Assembly (NCBI GenBank): GCA_021811275.1
Contig: JAJZPI010000005.1
Location: forward strand, 1 to 64,000
Length of the DNA: 64,000 bases
DNA from: Deltaproteobacteria bacterium
GTDB lineage: Bacteria > Desulfobacterota > Desulfarculia > Desulfarculales > Desulfarculaceae
Reading direction: 5' to 3'
The notes beneath the pieces are model-generated. The model searched no databases, was not told the DNA's origin, and worked only from the letters and a program-made list of their open reading frames with translations. Positions 37,641 to 46,390 of the stretch are shown here, piece after piece; the stretch's first letter is position 1, and every line of letters starts with the position of its first letter. The position numbers were made by a program, and so were the translations under genes.

Positions 37641-38246
37641 TTACCTCAATTCGGGGCCGGGGGCAAGGCCCGCGAGGCCCGCTGATCCCGCATTCACCTG
37701 AGCCTCGGGCAGGCCGCTCAGCCAGAAGAAGGCCAGGGCGGCGATGACCAGGCTATGGATGATGCGGCCCTCCCGCACCAGGCCGGGCAGGGCCGAGACC
37801 GGCGCGGTGACGACCTCGATGCGCTCGGTGGGCTCCAGGCGGGAGGGGCCGTCCAGGCGGCAACCCCTGGCAAGGTAGGTGTGGCAGCGGTTGTCGAACA
37901 GCGCCGGGTTGGGGTTGACCTGGCCCAGGTAGACCATTTCGCTCACCTGGTAGCCGGTCTCCTCCCGCAGCTCGCGCGCTCCGGCCTGCTCCGGGCTCTC
38001 GCCTGGGTCGATGATGCCGCCGGGAATCTCAAGGGTCGCCTCCTGGCTTCCCTGCCGCCATTGGTTGATGAGCACCATCTGGCCGCTGGGGGTGACAGGC
38101 ACCACGTTGACCCAATTCGGGCTGTGCAAGAGCACGAAGTCATGCTCCACCCCGTCCTGATTGCGGCGGCGGGCGGTCTCCACCTTGAGCACAGGATGGT
38201 CCAGGTCCAGTCTGGAATTGACGGTGAGCCACGGCTGCATTTTCAT
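37641..38246 (-). CDS. NUDIX hydrolase
   Basis: Nudix box 'GGIIDPGESPEQAGARELREETGY'. Confidence 0.92.
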   Translation of the reverse strand: MKMQPWLTVNSRLDLDHPVLKVETARRRNQDGVEHDFVLLHSPNWVNVVPVTPSGQMVLINQWRQGSQEATLEIPGGIIDPGESPEQAGARELREETGYQVSEMVYLGQVNPNPALFDNRCHTYLARGCRLDGPSRLEPTERIEVVTAPVSALPGLVREGRIIHSLVIAALAFFWLSGLPEAQVNAGSAGLAGLAPGPELR

Positions 38247-38357
38247 TCCCTTTCCACCCCCGAGGCTGCTTGCAAAGCCGGGAAGCCCATGCTAATTTTA
38301 TGAATTATTTCCCAACGCCAACCCGCGCAAAATGAATAACAACGGGGCGCTCCGCCG

Positions 38358-38819
38358 ATGAATGTCGAATACATCAATCCCTTCCTCAAGGCCACCATCA
38401 ACGTTCTCAAGACCATGGCCTTCACCGACGCTGTCAGCGGCAAGCCCTTTCTCAAGAAGGACCAGTTGGCCGGCGGGGATGTTTCGGGAGTGATCGGCAT
38501 CACCGGCGAGACCGAGGGGTCGCTTTCCGTATCCTTTTCCGCGGCGTCGATCTGCTTCATCGTAAGCAACATGTTTGGCGAGAAGGTCACCGCCATCACC
38601 CGTGAAGTGCAGGACGCGGTGGGCGAGATCACCAACATGATCTCCGGCGACGCCCGGCGGGAGCTGGCTGAAAAGGGCATCGTGCTCACGGCCGGAATCC
38701 CCACCGTGATCAGCGGCGTCAATCACACCATCAAGCACATGACCAACGGCCCCATCATCGCCATCCCTTTTTCCACCAAGGCCGGCGACTTCATCGTCGA
38801 GGTGGGCTTCAAGTCCTGA
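38358..38819 (+). CDS. cheX: Chemotaxis protein CheX-like phosphatase
   Basis: 'MNVEYINPFLKATINVLKTMAF..DVSGVIGITGETEGSLSVSFS...DAVGEITNMISGDARRELAEKG'. Confidence 0.85.
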   Translation: MNVEYINPFLKATINVLKTMAFTDAVSGKPFLKKDQLAGGDVSGVIGITGETEGSLSVSFSAASICFIVSNMFGEKVTAITREVQDAVGEITNMISGDARRELAEKGIVLTAGIPTVISGVNHTIKHMTNGPIIAIPFSTKAGDFIVEVGFKS

Positions 38820-38936
38820 TCAGGCCCGCCCTTCCCTGGCTGCTCGCGGCGGCCTCGGTCGTCACGCGGCTTTATGGCCGTTGATCGCGGGCGGGACGGG
38901 TAGCCTTGCGCCGGCGGACGCGCCCTAGCGGCCGGG

Positions 38937-39218
38937 CTAGCGTGCCAATAGGGAGGCCAGGCTGGGTATGATCACCTGCTGCACGAAGATGATGGCGAAA
39001 ATCACGAGCATGGGGGCGATGTCCAGCCCGCCGAAATTGGTGGGGATGCGCCGCTTGATGCGCCAGAGGACCGGCTCGGTCGCCGCCCGCAGGAAACGCA
39101 CGATGGGGTTGTTGGGGTCGGGGTTCACCCAGGTTATCACCGCCGAGGCGATCACCACCCACATGTAGGCGGTTAGAAGCCAGTCGATAAAGCCGAGCAG
39201 CCGGTAGATGAAGATCAT
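38937..39218 (-). CDS. YggT family membrane protein
   Basis: 93 aa; 'ITWVNPDPNNPIVRFLRAATEPVLWRIKRRIPTNFGGLDIAPMLVIFAIIFVQQVII'. Confidence 0.9.
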   Translation of the reverse strand: MIFIYRLLGFIDWLLTAYMWVVIASAVITWVNPDPNNPIVRFLRAATEPVLWRIKRRIPTNFGGLDIAPMLVIFAIIFVQQVIIPSLASLLAR

Positions 39219-39359
39219 GGGTCCTCGCAGGATTGGGGCCTGGATTATGGGCCTATACTGATATCCCGGGCCGAGGCTGTCAAGACCGGCCCCAAACTAA
39301 ATCTCCGCGGCCGCCGCCCCGCCCGGGCCTGGCCGGATAGCGCCAAGGGAGACCATGCC

Positions 39360-40694
39360 ATGCCCGCCAGCGACCCGCGTTCCCACGCTCGCGCCATCCT
39401 GGAGGCGGCGCTGGCCGCCGTGGACCCCGCCCTAGCCCTCAAGACGGCCTTGCGGCGGGAGGGCGATCTTTTGCGCCTAGGCGGAGAGGTTCTGGACCTG
39501 GCCGGCTTCGACAGGATCATCGCCGTGGGCGCGGGCAAGGCGGGGGCGCCCATGGCCCAGGCCTTGGAGGAGGTGCTGGGCGAGCGCCTGACGGCCGGGC
39601 GGGTGGTGGTCAAGGACGGCCACGCCGCCCCCACCCGAGTGGTGGAGATGTTGGAGGCCAGCCACCCGGTGCCGGACCGGCGCGGGGTGGAGGCGGGGGC
39701 CAAGCTGGCCGAACTCCTGGCCGGGGCCGACGAGCACACCCTGATCTTATGCCTGCTCTCGGGAGGGGGCAGCGCCCTGATGGTGGCGCCGGCACCGGGC
39801 ATCTCCCTGAACGACAAGCAGCGCGCCACCAGCCTGCTCCTGGCCTGCGGCGCGGACATCGCCGAGATCAACGCCGTGCGCAAGCATCTGAGCACGGTCA
39901 AGGGCGGCGGCCTGGCCCGCCTGGCCTCCCCGGCGCGGGTGATCAGCCTGATCGTCAGCGACGTGGTGGGTGACCGCCTGGACGTGATCGCCTCCGGCCC
40001 CACCGTGGGCGACGGCTCCACCTGGGCCCAGGTCGGCGATATCTTCGACCGCTACGGCCTATGGGAAAAATTGCCCATCCCGGTGCGGGAGCGGGCGCGG
40101 GCGGGCCTGGCCGGGCAGCTACCTGACACCCCCAAGCCGGGCGAGCAGTGGTTCGCGCGGGTGAGCAACCTGGTGATTGCCAGCAACCGCCAGGCCCTGA
40201 CCGCCGCATCGGAAAAAGCCCGCGGCCTGGGCTACCGGCCCCTGATACTGAGCTCCACCATTGAAGGCGAAACCCGCGAGGTGGCCCGGGTGCACGCCGC
40301 CCTGGCCCAAGAGGTGCGCGCCAGCGGCCATCCCCTAGCCGCGCCCTGCTGCCTCATCAGCGGCGGAGAGACCACGGTGACCCTGGGTGAACGCCCCGGC
40401 AAGGGCGGCCGCAACCAGGAGTTCGCCCTGGCCGCGGCCCTGGATATCGCCGGCCTGGAGGGGGTGCTGGTGGTGAGCGCGGGCAGCGACGGCACCGACG
40501 GGCCCACCGACGCGGCCGGGGCCTGGGCCGACGGCCAGACCGTGGCGCGGGCGGCCTCCCGGGGCCTGAAGGCCCGGGACTTTTTGGCCCGCCACGACGC
40601 CTACGGTTTTTTCGCGCCCCTGGGCGACCTGATCATCACCGGGCCCACCCGCACCAACGTCATGGACGTGCGCCTGGTGCTGCTGGGGGGCTAG
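39360..40694 (+). CDS. Glycerate kinase type 2 (DUF4147/MOFRL)
   Basis: 'ILEAALAAVDPALALKTAL..IIAVGAGKAGAPMAQALEEVL', 'LSGGGSALMVAP', 'SGGETTVTLGERPGKGGRNQEFALAAAL', 'SAGSDGTDGPTDAAGAW'. Confidence 0.92.
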   Translation: MPASDPRSHARAILEAALAAVDPALALKTALRREGDLLRLGGEVLDLAGFDRIIAVGAGKAGAPMAQALEEVLGERLTAGRVVVKDGHAAPTRVVEMLEASHPVPDRRGVEAGAKLAELLAGADEHTLILCLLSGGGSALMVAPAPGISLNDKQRATSLLLACGADIAEINAVRKHLSTVKGGGLARLASPARVISLIVSDVVGDRLDVIASGPTVGDGSTWAQVGDIFDRYGLWEKLPIPVRERARAGLAGQLPDTPKPGEQWFARVSNLVIASNRQALTAASEKARGLGYRPLILSSTIEGETREVARVHAALAQEVRASGHPLAAPCCLISGGETTVTLGERPGKGGRNQEFALAAALDIAGLEGVLVVSAGSDGTDGPTDAAGAWADGQTVARAASRGLKARDFLARHDAYGFFAPLGDLIITGPTRTNVMDVRLVLLGG

Positions 40695-40701
40695 ATTCTT
40701 T

Positions 40702-40866
40702 CTAGCTCTTCTTGGAAGTGATGGCGTGGAAGCCAGTCAAGAGCTGGCTGAGCTTTTTGCTCTTGCACTTGGGGCAGGAAACCTTGCCGGCCTCGTGCTC
40801 GCTCACGGTGAGAATTACGCTGAATTCTTCCCGGCATTTATCGCAACGGTACTCATAAGTCGGCAT
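40702..40866 (-). CDS. FmdB-type zinc-ribbon protein (54 aa)
   Basis: Below the ORF-track cutoff. Reverse strand: MPTYEYRCDKCREEFSVILTVSEHEAGKVSCPKCKSKKLSQLLTGFHAITSKKS*; MPxYEYxCxxC and CPxC are the FmdB zinc-ribbon signature. Confidence 0.85.
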   Translation of the reverse strand: MPTYEYRCDKCREEFSVILTVSEHEAGKVSCPKCKSKKLSQLLTGFHAITSKKS

Positions 40867-40965
40867 GGCGTTCCCCTCTCTTGGCTGGGTCCGTCAACCT
40901 GTCTTTATCTTATTTAACTGAAAGGCGAAGGCGTCCGTCAAGGGCCGTTGCGTAAGGGGTGGTTG

Positions 40966-41616
40966 CTACAGCCCCAACAGGCCCGGAATCTGGCGGAAGT
41001 CATCTACGTGGGCCCAGGCCCTGAGGTGGGGATTGCGGAAGGCGATCAGTCGCACGCCGCTGCCCTCGCAGACTCCCTGGTCCACGTTGGTGTCGCCGAC
41101 GTAGACCACCTCGCCGGGGCTCAGCCTCAGGCGCTCAAGCAGCAAGAGCATCAGGGCCGGGTCGGGCTTGGGCACGCCGGCATCCAGCGGCGTGACCACC
41201 TCGACGAAGAACTCCAGAAGATCGAAGCGGGCCAGGGATGAACGCGCGGTAAGGGTGCGGTTGGTGGCCACGGCCAGGGTGAGGCGCTGGCGGAGGCCGT
41301 CCAGGGTCTCGCGCACGTAAGGATACAGCGAGAGCAGGTCTAGGAAGGGAGCGGAGTCCATGGTGCGCCAATAGGCCATGGCCCGGTCGTACTCGGGCCC
41401 CCGGCCGACCAGGGCCTGCATGGAGATGTCCATGGGCTCGCGATGGATGATGTCCAGAGCCTCCTCGGCCCGGGGCGGCTGGCCGATGGCCTCCAGGATG
41501 TGGTTGTAGAAGGCCACGTTGGCGGCCAGGGAGTCGAAGATAACCCCGTCGAGATCGAAGATGACCGCGCGCGGCGGAGTCCTGGCCGCGGGGGTGTTGT
41601 GGGCGGCGGTGTTCAT
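40966..41616 (-). CDS. HAD family hydrolase (phosphoglycolate phosphatase-like)
   Basis: 'RAVIFDLDGVIFDSLAANVAFYNHIL', 'LAVATNRTLTARSSLARFDLLEFF', 'PKPDPALMLLLLERL..VVYVGDTNVD'. Confidence 0.88.
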   Translation of the reverse strand: MNTAAHNTPAARTPPRAVIFDLDGVIFDSLAANVAFYNHILEAIGQPPRAEEALDIIHREPMDISMQALVGRGPEYDRAMAYWRTMDSAPFLDLLSLYPYVRETLDGLRQRLTLAVATNRTLTARSSLARFDLLEFFVEVVTPLDAGVPKPDPALMLLLLERLRLSPGEVVYVGDTNVDQGVCEGSGVRLIAFRNPHLRAWAHVDDFRQIPGLLGL

Positions 41617-41676
41617 GGGCCCTATCTACAGCGGCGCCGGTGGGCTGTCAATGTCGGGCTGGCCGAGGGGAGGGGC

Positions 41677-43263
41677 TCAGCGCGGGGCGGGGTGCCGGGC
41701 GTGCAGCGGCAGCCGGGGGTGGGACGGAGCGCGGCCCAAGGATTTCGTGGCGGCCTTTTTCAGGCCATACTTCTTGATGCGGTAGCCGATCTGGCGCAGG
41801 GTGAGGCCCAGATCGCGGGCAGCGTGGGACTGCACCCAGTTGTGGCGCTCCAGGGCCGCCACCACCTCCCGCCGCTCAATCTCCTCCAGGCGGGAGAGGG
41901 AATGCCCGGCCAAGTCCGTGGCCGGCCTCTCCGGCCGGGGTGCCAGGAAGGCCGTCAGCTCCGGCAAGTCCACCCGCTCATCGTCGGCCAAAAGGGCGAT
42001 GCGCTCCAGCAGATTGGCCAACTCGCGCAGATTGCCCGGCCAGTGGTAGGCGCACAGGCGCTCCATGGCTCTGGGGGTGAGGCGGAGGCAACGGCCCAGG
42101 TCCTCGGCCAAAATGTCGAGCAGGTGATCGAGCAGCAGGGGGATATCCTCGACCCGCTCCCGCAGCGCGGGCAAATGCACGGGGAAGACATTGAGGCGGT
42201 AGTAGAGGTCCTCGCGGAAGCGGAAGCGGTCCACCTCGCTTTTAAGATCGCACTGGCACCCGGCCACCACCCGCACCTCGGCGGGCCGGGGGCGGGTTCC
42301 CCCCAGGCGCTCCAGTTCGCCATCCTGTAGAAGGCGCAGGAGCTTGGCCTGTAGGGGCAGGCTCAGGAGCTCGATGCTCTCCATATAAATGGTGCCCCGG
42401 TGCGCCAACTCCAGGCTGCCGGTGAGCGGTCCGGCCATCACCGGGCAGGCCCCCGGCTCGCAGCCGAAAAGGGCGGCCTCCAGCCGGTCTTCTGGCCAGG
42501 CCGCGCAGTTGGTCCTGATCAACTCCCCGCCGACACGTCCACTGTGCTGATGGATGAATTGGGCGGCCGTCCGCTTGCCCACCCCGGTCTCGCCCAGGAG
42601 CAGGACTGGGGCCCTGCTGGGGGCGACTTGTTCCAAGAGGTTGCGCGCCTGACGGATGGCCCGGCTTTGGCCGGCCAGGGCCAGTTGACCCAGGGGAGGG
42701 CGCGGGAGAGGGCTCCCGCTGTTGTCAGGGTGGACCGCCGCGGCCTGGCGCATCTCTTGGTCCAAGACCAGAAACTGGCCCACCAGCTCCGCCAACTCGG
42801 CCAGGAAGGCCAGGTCTTCGCCGGGCTCGACCTCGTCGCCGAAGAGGCGGTCGGCCAGCAGCAGGCCTAGGGGTTCACGCCCTTGGCCGATGGGCGCTCC
42901 CAGGAGCCGTACGGCTTGGCGGTCGGGCGCAGGCGTGGCGGGAGGCGTGGCCACCAGGGGACGGCCGGGGCAGCGCAGGACATAGAATGGCCGGCCCGCG
43001 GGGGCGTTGTCGAAGATTTGGTCAGTCTCCAGCCCGGCCAGGACCTTGGCGGCGGCCTCCGGGCACCAGCCCCGGCTGAGGCGTACCAGCAGGCCTTTGT
43101 CCTCCACCTCGGCCAAGGCCACGGCGATCTCCCGGGCCGCCAGGACGCTGACCATGATGTCAAGCAAGCGCTCCAGGAAGGGATTAAGCCCGCATCCAAA
43201 ACTGATGGAGCGGCTCAGCCGCCGGTAGAACTCGAGCTTGGCTTGTCCGAGGCCTTCTTTCAT
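41677..43263 (-). CDS. Sigma-54 enhancer-binding-type regulator (GAF-like + AAA+ + NifA-like HTH) with degenerate AAA+ motifs
   Basis: 528 aa; Walker A 'GETGVGKRTAAQFIH' intact; GAFTGA position reads 'GCEPGACPVMAGPL', Walker B position 'GTIYMESIELL'; '[30 protein letters not shown]'; HTH 'QSHAARDLGLTLRQIGYRIKKYGL'. Confidence 0.85.
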   Translation of the reverse strand: MKEGLGQAKLEFYRRLSRSISFGCGLNPFLERLLDIMVSVLAAREIAVALAEVEDKGLLVRLSRGWCPEAAAKVLAGLETDQIFDNAPAGRPFYVLRCPGRPLVATPPATPAPDRQAVRLLGAPIGQGREPLGLLLADRLFGDEVEPGEDLAFLAELAELVGQFLVLDQEMRQAAAVHPDNSGSPLPRPPLGQLALAGQSRAIRQARNLLEQVAPSRAPVLLLGETGVGKRTAAQFIHQHSGRVGGELIRTNCAAWPEDRLEAALFGCEPGACPVMAGPLTGSLELAHRGTIYMESIELLSLPLQAKLLRLLQDGELERLGGTRPRPAEVRVVAGCQCDLKSEVDRFRFREDLYYRLNVFPVHLPALRERVEDIPLLLDHLLDILAEDLGRCLRLTPRAMERLCAYHWPGNLRELANLLERIALLADDERVDLPELTAFLAPRPERPATDLAGHSLSRLEEIERREVVAALERHNWVQSHAARDLGLTLRQIGYRIKKYGLKKAATKSLGRAPSHPRLPLHARHPAPR

Positions 43264-43356
43264 GACCAGAGGAATGGCAAGAAGCGTGCCTTTGGCCCTT
43301 GCCCGCCCCAGCAGGCCAAGGCCGGTCCGGGGCAGGGATGGCTCTTGCGGATTAAC

Positions 43357-43368
43357 TTATTTAAATAA
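43357..43368. repeat. 12-bp perfect palindrome TTATTTAAATAA in the EBP/octaheme intergenic region
   Basis: Direct reading. Confidence 0.5.
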
Positions 43369-43556
43369 AAAACAATCACGATAATGTTCGCGGTATCGGC
43401 GGGTTCTCGCGCTCATCTGTTGAGGGGCGGCAAGGCGCCTGCCGCTGGCTACAAAAAGGTAGGTTTGGTGCGCAATGCTACGGTCCGGTATGAAAAATGG
43501 GGCGGCTACGGTCTGGAATTTCCTCCGCCGGGAGCGGCAACAGGCCAGGCTTCCGG

Positions 43557-43577
43557 TTGTTAAGGTTAACTAAACAA
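43557..43577. promoter_or_regulatory. Dyad element TTGTT-aag-GTTAAC-ta-AACAA, candidate upstream activating sequence
   Basis: Direct reading; lies about 105-125 bp upstream of the -24 element at 43681. Confidence 0.35.
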
Positions 43578-43678
43578 TTAACGCCGAAGCCCGGAACCTG
43601 AATCGCGGTGTCGGGGAGGATTAACGATAAAAAATCAATAAAAACAATGAAATTTATTTGTGGGTGTTAAGTGCGGGC

Positions 43679-43695
43679 TTGGCACGGGCGTTGCT
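43679..43695 (+). promoter_or_regulatory. Consensus sigma-54 (-24/-12) promoter for the octaheme cytochrome operon
   Basis: TTGGCACGGGCGTTGCT; GG (43681-43682)-N10-GC (43693-43694), matches YTGGCACG-N4-TTGCW. Confidence 0.85.
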
Positions 43696-43797
43696 CATGG
43701 GAAAGTCCGGAGGAAGCAGGGGCGCCCCCTGCCTTTTCGGAGAGCTAGCGAGTCTGCTGGAGAACGTCGACCAACCGGAAATGCGAGGAGGCCGCAA

Positions 43798-45414
43798 TTG
43801 ATCAGGGGTATCAAGCTGGGGCTGCTGGTGGTCTGCCTGGCCATGGCCTGGGGTTTCCCGGCCCAGCCAGCCGGGGCCAATAGCGATATGCCCAAACCCG
43901 CCGCGCGCTGGGTCACCGCCGACCACAGCAAGTTCGAGGCGCTGAAGCAGGATTTCAAGAGCGGGCCCGAGGTGACCAAGGCCTGTCTCTCTTGCCACAA
44001 CGAGGCGGCGGGCCAGGTGATGAAGACCATCCACTGGACCTGGCTGAGCCCCGATGCCCCGCCCGAGGCCAAACTGGGCAAGGGCGGGCTGGTGGTGAAC
44101 AACTTCTGTATCGCGATGCCTTCCAACGAGCCGCGCTGCACCTCCTGTCACGCGGGCTACGGCTGGAAGGACAAGAACTTCGACTTCGCCAAGCAGGAGA
44201 ACGTGGACTGCCTGGTCTGCCATGAGCAGACCGGAACCTACAAGAAGTTTCCGGCCGGGGCGGGCAACCCGGCCAGCGAGCCCAAGAAGATGGGCCCGGA
44301 GACCTTCCTGCCTCCGGAGTGGAACAAGGTGGCCCAGAGCGTGGCGCGGCCCTCGCGCGACAACTGCGGCACCTGCCACTTCTACGGCGGTGGCGGCGAC
44401 ATGGTCAAGCATGGCGATCTGGACTCCTCCATGAAGAATCCCGATCGCAACCTGGACGTGCACATGGACGCCAAGGGCGCCAACTTCGCCTGCACCCGCT
44501 GCCACACCACCATCGCCCACAAGATTTCCGGGCGCGCCTACAAGACCCCGGCGGCGGCCACCCGCATCTCGCTTCTGAAGGACGATCAGATCAGCCGCAT
44601 CACCTGCGAGAGCTGCCACTCCGAAACGCCGCACAAGGTCGACGTCAAGCTCAACGACCACACCGACAAGGTGGCCTGCCAGACCTGCCACATCCCCGAG
44701 TTCGCGCGCAAGCTGCCCACCAAAATGCGCTGGGACTGGGCCACCGCCGGCCAGCGTGACGCCGAGGGCAAACCCATAAAGAAGAAGGGACCCCTTGGCC
44801 CGCCTTCCTACGACGGCATGAAGGGCGATTTCACCTGGCAGAAGGATGTCAGGCCCGTCTACCAGTGGTTCAACGGCTCCATCACCAACGTGATGGCCTA
44901 TACCAAGATCGACCCCAGCCAACCGGTGACCCTGGCCAAGATCGACGGCGACCCGGGCGATGCCAACTCGCGCATCTATCCCTTCAAGCTGCACACCGGC
45001 CGCCAGCCTTATGACAAAAGCAACAACACCATGGTGGTGCCCAAGCTCTTCGGACCTCCGGGCAGCGGCGCCTATTGGAGCGACTACGACTGGAACAAGG
45101 CCATATCCGCGGGCATGGCCTACGTGGACCTGCCCTACAGCGGCCAGTACGACTTCGTGGAGACTAGGTACTTCTTCCAGACCTCCCACATGGTGGCGCC
45201 CAAGGATAAGGCCGTCTCCTGCCAGGAGTGCCACACCGTCGACAGCCGCCTGAAGGGCATCAGCGGCGTCTACATGCCCGGCCGAGACTACAACCGCCCC
45301 CTGAACTACTTAGGCTGGGGTATCGCGGCGGCGGCGCTCTTGGGCGTGGGGCTGCACGGCCTCGGCCGCGCGGTGGCGCGGCGCAAGAACGGCAACCATG
45401 ACCATCAGGCCTAA
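43798..45414 (+). CDS. Octaheme c-type cytochrome, tetrathionate reductase-like family, C-terminal TM anchor
   Basis: TTG start at 43798 preceded by GAGGAG; signal sequence; eight CXXCH: CLSCH, CTSCH, CLVCH, CGTCH, CTRCH, CESCH, CQTCH, CQECH; C-terminal hydrophobic segment 'LGWGIAAAALLGVGLHGLGRAVARR'. Confidence 0.85.
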   Translation: MIRGIKLGLLVVCLAMAWGFPAQPAGANSDMPKPAARWVTADHSKFEALKQDFKSGPEVTKACLSCHNEAAGQVMKTIHWTWLSPDAPPEAKLGKGGLVVNNFCIAMPSNEPRCTSCHAGYGWKDKNFDFAKQENVDCLVCHEQTGTYKKFPAGAGNPASEPKKMGPETFLPPEWNKVAQSVARPSRDNCGTCHFYGGGGDMVKHGDLDSSMKNPDRNLDVHMDAKGANFACTRCHTTIAHKISGRAYKTPAAATRISLLKDDQISRITCESCHSETPHKVDVKLNDHTDKVACQTCHIPEFARKLPTKMRWDWATAGQRDAEGKPIKKKGPLGPPSYDGMKGDFTWQKDVRPVYQWFNGSITNVMAYTKIDPSQPVTLAKIDGDPGDANSRIYPFKLHTGRQPYDKSNNTMVVPKLFGPPGSGAYWSDYDWNKAISAGMAYVDLPYSGQYDFVETRYFFQTSHMVAPKDKAVSCQECHTVDSRLKGISGVYMPGRDYNRPLNYLGWGIAAAALLGVGLHGLGRAVARRKNGNHDHQA

Positions 45415-45430
45415 TGGGGAGCATTGGGAA

Positions 45431-46063
45431 ATGAACGGCAACGGCAACGGCAACAAGCCCTTGTACCTCTACACCCGTTTCGAGCGCTTCTGGCACTGGG
45501 CCCAGGCCGTCCTGATCATCGTCTTGGCGGTGACCGGTCTGGAGATCCACGGCTCCTACACCTGGCTGGGCTTCAAGCGGGCGGTGGAGGTGCACAACTT
45601 CTGCGCCTGGACCTGGCTGGTGCTCTACGCCTTCGTGCTGTTCTGGATGGCCACCACCGGCGAATGGCGGCAGTACATCCCCACCACCAAGCGCCTGATC
45701 GACGTGGCGCTCTACTACATGGTCGGCATCTTCCAGGGCAAGCCCCATCCGGTGCCCAAGAGCGAGCGCGACAAGCACAACCCCTTGCAGCGCATGACCT
45801 ACCTGAGCATCTCCCTGATCCTGATCCCGGCCCAGATGGCCACCGGCTTTCTGTACTACTTCTACAACTCCTGGGCGCTGTGGGGCTGGGGCGCCAAGCT
45901 GACCCTCTCCACGGTGGCCTTTATCCATACCGCCGGTATGTTCGGCTTCCTGGCCTTTTTGGTGGTGCACGTCTACATGACCACCACCGGTCACACCCTG
46001 ACCTGTCACCTCAAGGCCATGTGCACCGGCTGGGAGGAGGTCGGCGTGCCGCCGAAGTCGTAG
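45431..46063 (+). CDS. Di-heme cytochrome b (thiosulfate reductase/b561-type membrane subunit)
   Basis: 'LYLYTRFERFWHWAQAVLIIVLAVTGLEIHGSYTWLGFKRAVEVHNFCAWTWLVLYAFVLFWM', 'FIHTAGMFGFLAFLVVHVYMTTTGHT' with paired His in TM helices. Confidence 0.88.
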   Translation: MNGNGNGNKPLYLYTRFERFWHWAQAVLIIVLAVTGLEIHGSYTWLGFKRAVEVHNFCAWTWLVLYAFVLFWMATTGEWRQYIPTTKRLIDVALYYMVGIFQGKPHPVPKSERDKHNPLQRMTYLSISLILIPAQMATGFLYYFYNSWALWGWGAKLTLSTVAFIHTAGMFGFLAFLVVHVYMTTTGHTLTCHLKAMCTGWEEVGVPPKS

Positions 46064-46187
46064 CGTGTCGGGGGATGCCCTCGCGAGAACAGGTCTTGCG
46101 GGCTCCCGTTGCGAGGCTACATATAAGTTTGAGGCGGGGGTGACCCCGCCCCAACCAGCAACTTTCCATCCACCTCCCCTCTCCTTC

Positions 46188-46227
46188 GCCCCGGGCGGTC
46201 CCCCTAGCCGCCCGGGGCCCTCCTTTT
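46188..46227 (+). terminator. Rho-independent-like terminator after the cytochrome operon
   Basis: GCCCCGGGCGG-TCCCCCTAG-CCGCCCGGGGC (11-bp perfect stem) followed by CCTCCTTTT. Confidence 0.6.
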
Positions 46228-46266
46228 GGGGCGCGACGGTTTCGCCGGGCCCTGCCACTCTGGAAT

Positions 46267-46294
46267 AGAAAAAGGGCGGGGATGAACCCCGCCC
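46267..46294 (-). terminator. Rho-independent terminator downstream of gap
   Basis: Reverse strand: GGGCGGGG-TTCAT-CCCCGCCC followed by TTTTTCT; 8-bp perfect stem. Confidence 0.75.
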
Positions 46295-46390
46295 GCCTTC
46301 GTCTTCATACGCCAAGCCCTCAGTGGGGGCCGGCAAGAGCCGTTCTCACCAACCAACCCCACGGCCCGCTATGGCTGCGGCGGCACGCCG

